NCBI RefSeq assembly: GCF_933775445.1
Contig: NC_065877.1
Span: 3,906,001-3,970,000 of the forward strand
From: Argentina anserina
Taxonomy: Eukaryota; Streptophyta; Magnoliopsida; Rosales; Rosaceae
Length of the DNA: 64,000 nucleotides
Direction of reading: 5' to 3'
Each line of letters starts with the position of its first letter. The first letter of the stretch is position 1. This document shows, one piece after another, positions 59,127-64,000 of the stretch. The notes under the pieces are model-generated. The model was not told where the DNA came from, searched no databases, and was given only the letters and a program-made list of their open reading frames with translations. A program made the translations under genes and the position numbers.

Positions 59127-60276
59127 CGAGAATAACGCGTGTAGAAAGAGATGGATGATACTTCAGGTAGAGAATTTTGGTCCTGAGGATGGATTAGATA
59201 CTGAAGTTCTATCATGGATCTCAGTTCACTTATTTATATTTTATTTTGGTTATGATATTGATTAGGTACCTACAAGGCTGCAATCAAAATCTGTTTAGGC
59301 AAAGCACCAATGAGAGGGCAGCACCAGTTTTCTAAAAGCACACTGATTGAGAGCTGAGAAGACTAAATTTTCTGAAAGCATGATTCCCATTAACTAGAAC
59401 TAGAATCTTCATATTGGTTTAAGGGCATAAGCTCTCTCCCAAATTAGAAGTAATGATGTAAATGAGGGCAAGAAAGTTGATTATCATTTCCCACTAGAAA
59501 GCAAAAGCAAATGTGTAATTATTCAAGGATGGGGTACAAAGTGAGCAATTCAACCAGACAAAGCTTTTTTGATAATTGATGGGGTTAAATTAAATGACTT
59601 CAAACAGTTTGCTTATAATGTTGCCTTCATATTGAATTAAAGTCAATTACGTACCATTCCTCACTTTCACTTTGGCATTAATCAACCCCCTCCAACATGA
59701 TTATGTGTTGCTAATGGGGAATTAACAGTAGAATTTTTAATTAAAAATATTGTTAACAAGATATTAAGCTTCTAGAAATGACAATGAAGCAAACGTCACG
59801 GCTCATGATATCGATGTTCATGTTTCTATCATCATTATCATCAATGTGTGACAAAATAATTAAGATTTTATTTGTGATTTAACTAAATCTCATGAGAAAG
59901 CCATGTGCTTATGTTTCCAAACTAGGGCTAATGGGTCATCTCATATGTAACCTTTCTAGATTCATCTCTCCAGCAACACAATGTGGAGTGTTTCCTACAA
60001 ATTCTTTTCAATTCACAACTGCATGCTGTTTAAGCATTTCTTAGCCCCATAAACTTGGAGCTAATAACTAAGGGGTTATCTCATTTAAATTCTTAATTAT
60101 ATAAAAACATGCATAAGCATACAAAACACCAGCAAAGAATTCCCAAAAACAAACTGGTATTAGGCTGTTGTCATTGCTGTCATGATCTTAATTATCTTGA
60201 TTTAAATTGTGTGGTTAGTCTCTGACATAAATATCTGTAGTTCAAAGGATTTACTTAGCAATGAGTGTCATTCGGT
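59127..60276. other. intergenic, AT-rich
   Basis: No gene or paired repeat was recognised. Confidence 0.4.
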
Positions 60277-60285
60277 TAAAACTAA

Positions 60286-60676
60286 GAATTAATTTCAGTT
60301 TATCTCTTAAATTTTATATTAAAAATCAGTTTACCTTTTAAATTTTTATTTTAATCAGTCCATCCCTATATTTTAAAATGACATCAAAAAATGACAAACT
60401 TCATATTTTTATATGAATTATAACGATAATTATGTTATGAGACCTAATTTTAAAGCTTCATTGTTGTAATAAAGTTATTGGAAAATTTATTTTAGACTTG
60501 CATATATGATTCGAAGTTTTTTTATAGTTTTTAATCATATTTTAACCATGAAAATCTAAATTTTGTGCTTTATTGATGTAATTTGAGAGTATACGGAGTG
60601 AACTAACTAAATTAAATATTTAAAGGGTGAACTGATTTTAGGTGTAATGTTTGAGGGGATAAACTGAAACTTATTC
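60286..60676. mobile_element. 391-bp Mutator-like MITE with 9-bp target duplication
   Basis: Left end GAATTAATTTCAGTTTATC and right end (inverted) GAATAAGTTTCAGTTTATC begin terminal inverted repeats of about 60 bp. The identical 9-mer TAAAACTAA flanks both sides (60277-60285 and 60677-60685). AT-rich interior, no coding sequence. Confidence 0.85.
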
Positions 60677-60685
60677 TAAAACTAA

Positions 60686-61319
60686 GTAAAGCATTGCTCT
60701 TTCAGTCAATTAGTTGTCGGTTTAGAATGAATTGGCTTATGAAAAGATGGCTTTAAGGGATAATGCGAAAGAGGAGCAGCTTCATTTTTCAAGGGCATAG
60801 AGATTATGTCCCCCTCCATCTCAGTAACCTTTTTCATTATGACCTTCCCCAAAATCTTTCTCTTCATGAATTTCGGTTTACGAATTTTTCAAATCAAAAT
60901 CAGCCTGTTTCATATCCTGCCTTTTTTCTTTACTTAAGATGTTGTGATCGATTTACACTTGCTTAAATGATGATGCACTTAAAGTAGTGCTAATCATAGT
61001 TTATCAAAAACCTCCCACATGATGAGAGCTCACACTTTGCCTTACGTACAGAGAACTAATTGAGTTGTGATAAGACTTTCTTCTTTCTACAGAAGAATAT
61101 GTGAATCCCAAGTCTTAGAGAACCTGAGTGGATATATTTTCTGTAAAGTGTGCACACACAAATCAATTGATGCAGATCAAAGCTTTAGTCTATATAAGAT
61201 GACGAAAATAACCAGAGAACAGAACTAAATACATGTATAGTAACATTGTCAAATCACTTTCTGTTGGTCTGCTAGAGCTTAAATTAGAAGAGTTGGATTA
61301 CTTTTTTTCATATAATGTA
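60686..61319. other. intergenic, AT-rich
   Basis: Contains a 67-codon plus-strand frame (60763-60966) with no family match. Nothing else was seen. Confidence 0.4.
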
Positions 61320-61601
61320 TCTCCACTACTATAACCGGAGGTTTTTCTTTAGTGTCAACATGTTCACCAATTTTTCAAAATTTCGAAGAACTCCATTTGC
61401 TATAAATAAATTAGTCCATAGAACAGATATGTTGAAAGGTTACTATAGTAAAACAAACAAAAAATTAAAATAAAAAGAGAAATATATGAGATTGTAGTTG
61501 AGAAAAATAAAGAACCCGATGATAATCAGTTTTCACCCCCCCCCCAATAATAATGGGGAGTGGGAAGATTAACCGTGCTAATGCACGGGGTAAAAGGCTA
61601 G
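61320..61601 (+). mobile_element. 282-bp non-autonomous Helitron
   Basis: Begins TCTCCACTACTATAACCGG after an A (61319) and ends in CTAG before a T (61602), fitting Helitron insertion between A and T. A perfect 6-bp stem CCGTGC..GCACGG with loop TAAT (61573-61588) lies 13 bp before the end, the classic 3' hairpin. A C run is present near 61538. No Rep/helicase. Confidence 0.8.
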
Positions 61602-61602
61602 T

Positions 61603-64000
61603 AATACTAATGCAAAGCTGCAAAACAAATTAATCTTTCTTCTGCTAAAATGGTACTTGCAGTGGTCCAATAATCAAGCTTGGTAATCAATAAAACAGCA
61701 TGGGCCTGCAGAGACTGAAACTTCATATATTCTGATTAACAAAAGACCCACAACAGTCTTTTCTATGTAATTTCAATTTTGATGTGGGTTGTTCTTGAAA
61801 GTGAAAAAAAAAAAAAATTGGGACCAATATATTGCCTCTTACATTAAATGTAAGTTCTCAAGTATATAGCTTTTATATCTAGTCCAGCTCAGATAGCTAG
61901 TTGTGATATACAAATGGTACATTGATTTCAAGTAGTGATTTTGGATTAGATCTGTCCCAAGCTTTGTCTGGTCATGATTACTAAAGTGTTTATGAAGGGA
62001 ACCCCTTATGCACCTCTCTTGTCCTTAATTGATACCCTTGAACAGCACTATAATGCAAACATTATCTTGATTAATATCAACATGAATCAAGCTAATGCCC
62101 CTTCCTTTGTGTGGTTCTTGAGGCTTTGAGGTACTAATTGGACCAAGAACAAGAATATTCTGCAGGTAACTTACATTCCAATTCAGACCAAGGTAAAATG
62201 AAGATTGAAGAAGAATATAAAGACAATGAAAATGAATTCTTTAGCATCTTCCAATCATTTGAACACAGAGGACAGAGATTCACTCACTCCCTTGAAAACA
62301 GGGTCAAAAAGAAAAAAAGAAGAAGAGCTAAGTAAACCCCATATGAAGCAGTTTCTATATGCAGAGAGAGGAATATAGAAAGGTGAAAATCCAGAAATGA
62401 CAGCAAAGCTTCAGCCGACAGATGATTTAAAATGTGATTTGGGATAAGCAAATAGAACAAGGGGAATAAACATGTAACCATAGTTGACTTATTCATAGAA
62501 CAGTTCATATGGTTCATGATGAGGAATGGAGATTATAATCATCTTCTTATGGGGTCTGATCTTAATTAATTAATGCTTCAAATATAAACACAGAAGGATG
62601 TCTGAATTGAGACATTGCTAATGTCAAGGGAAGCTTCATAATACAAAGAACAAGCGGACAGGCTATTACAGAAAGTTATTATTAATATTCTCATATCATC
62701 ATCTTCATCTTGATCAAGAGGAATGTATTTAGTTAAGGAGAAATTGTTTGTTTATAAAGGAGAAGCTGTTTCTTTATGGGGAAGACATTTTACTTAGTTT
62801 GGATATTTGTATCCCATGCATATTTTAGTCTTTGCCCTGCATAGTATACTTTTTCATCCACAACTATAAAGGAGAAGCTTATTCTTTTTCTTTCTATCCT
62901 TTATGCAAAAACACTTGTTTACATAACAAGTCAAGAACTGCTTGCACCAATATTGGGGTATTCTTAAATAATAAATATTAATATAGAGGCCTAGCCGTGG
63001 GAAGAAGAGAGGAATTAGGGAGTCGAATCAAGTGCACCACATACAATATTAGTCTCGGAAGTTCAATTTATAAAAGAATAGTCGAGAATGTTCATAATGC
63101 TAACCTGTGAGCCCAACTAGCATATAACACGCCTCAAAAGCACAAATGATTAGAGAATGATGTATATGAAGTTAACAAGTTTTAGCTAACATCTAACTGT
63201 AAGTATTTCATAAAAAATTATGACCTTATGAAACAATGAGTCAACAAGATATATAAAGCTACCGGGCGTAACTAGAGTATGTAAATACTTGTCACTCGAT
63301 CACTTTGATAACGTAATTGCATTATTGGATACAATATTGCAGAGAAAAGCTAGAAGGTGTTGTTCCTCTATTTTTTTTTTCAAATACACAAATTATACAG
63401 AAATGTGTAACCGAGTTGTATTCAATGAAGAGATGATGTTTTGAGGGTTCATCTGATGCAATTAATCGTTAAGCTTCACAAGCCACTGGCTAAGTACTAA
63501 TAATGCAATCGATTTGTCTTCATTCAGCTTTCAAAACACATAATCAACTAAATAATTATGAACAGCTATACTGTTGTCATTACTATCATATTTATATAGA
63601 ATAGAATATATACCTGTATTCAGCAATTACTTCTTTTCATCTGCATAGCTTTACTTAGCTGCTTAGCATCTGCACACAGTCATACAACTTGTTCTGCATG
63701 GAGTCAGAAGATCAAATGAAAAGGGCTGACAATTAATAAAAAGAACTCAAAAACAAAGAAGTTGTTGGCAGAATTTCAATGATTTTCTAAAGAAGTAATT
63801 AGAAACACAGCTCAATTCTCAAATACATTGTGTTCTTGAAACCAATTATGAAACTTTTCAAAGTAATCATCATTCGGGAAAATTATCCAAAAAGTTAAGA
63901 GAAGAAAGGGAGCAGTATGATACCAAGTATATGACACAAAAGTTCGTCAATAAAGGAGCTTACTAAACCAATTTGATACATATAATTTATTCCTTCAATA
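61603..64000. other. intergenic to window end
   Basis: AT-rich DNA. The short frame at 62138-62335 (Glu/Lys/Arg-rich, 65 codons) lacks family resemblance. A 15-bp word TATAAAGGAGAAGCT occurs at about 62754 and 62866. No RNA gene or paired repeat was recognised. Confidence 0.4.

Noticed and set aside
1..64000. CRISPR arrays, prokaryotic operons, organellar insertions, rRNA
   Set aside because: No regularly spaced repeats, Shine-Dalgarno-led gene strings or organellar/rRNA sequence were seen; the window is plant nuclear DNA.

Overview
The window is nuclear DNA of a flowering plant. It has intron-bearing genes with GT-AG splice sites, plant-only families (PIF-type bHLH, type I MADS, FBD-type F-box, SKIP24, RCI2/LTI6, FAR1), low gene density, and AT-rich intergenic DNA carrying many MITEs, hAT, LINE and Helitron remnants. 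Protein similarity recalled from memory fits a rosid, perhaps Rosaceae, but that is inference. No bacterial, organellar or viral segment was seen.

Layout. 1-3.2 kb: a repeat edge, then a frameshifted F-box/FBD gene (-). 4.9-5.3 kb: a small basic protein gene (+). 8.3-11.2 kb: a decayed importin-alpha 3' part followed by SKIP24, both (-). 11.8-12.4 kb: a complete MITE with a perfect 9-bp target duplication. 12.8-13.7 kb: an intronless AGL80-like type I MADS gene (-). 15.9-21.7 kb: APC11 (+), whose first coding intron has a U12-type donor and whose last intron is about 4.5 kb and packed with nested transposons. 23.0-25.7 kb: DA1-like and FAR1-like relics (-). 27.0-34.2 kb: two RCI2/LTI6 genes (-) in tandem, each with a 3'-UTR intron and upstream ABRE/G-box motifs. 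35.5-43 kb: inverted repeats, MITEs, LINE tails and diverged repeat modules without a clear gene. 43.2-43.7 kb: an unrecognised ORF pair (-). 45.6-46.1 kb: a leucine-rich-repeat extensin pseudogene (-). 46.4-47.3 kb: LTR-like sequence with a 69-bp tandem repeat. 48.1-52.2 kb: a complete PIF3-type bHLH gene (+) with a short uORF. 53.0-56.3 kb: a 935-residue acidic repeat protein (-), convergent with PIF3. 56.3-64 kb: intergenic DNA with a hAT MITE, a Mutator-like MITE and a short Helitron.

The genes do not form a pathway; they act separately in cell-cycle ubiquitination (APC11), SCF ubiquitination (SKIP24), light signalling (PIF3), female gametophyte or endosperm transcription (AGL80-like) and membrane stress tolerance (RCI2). 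The most interesting points are the odd APC11 intron, the PIF3 uORF, the RCI2 duplication with its expanded 3'-UTR intron, a hAT MITE family carrying tRNA-like Pol III boxes, and a MITE that inserted in frame into a LINE RNase H domain.
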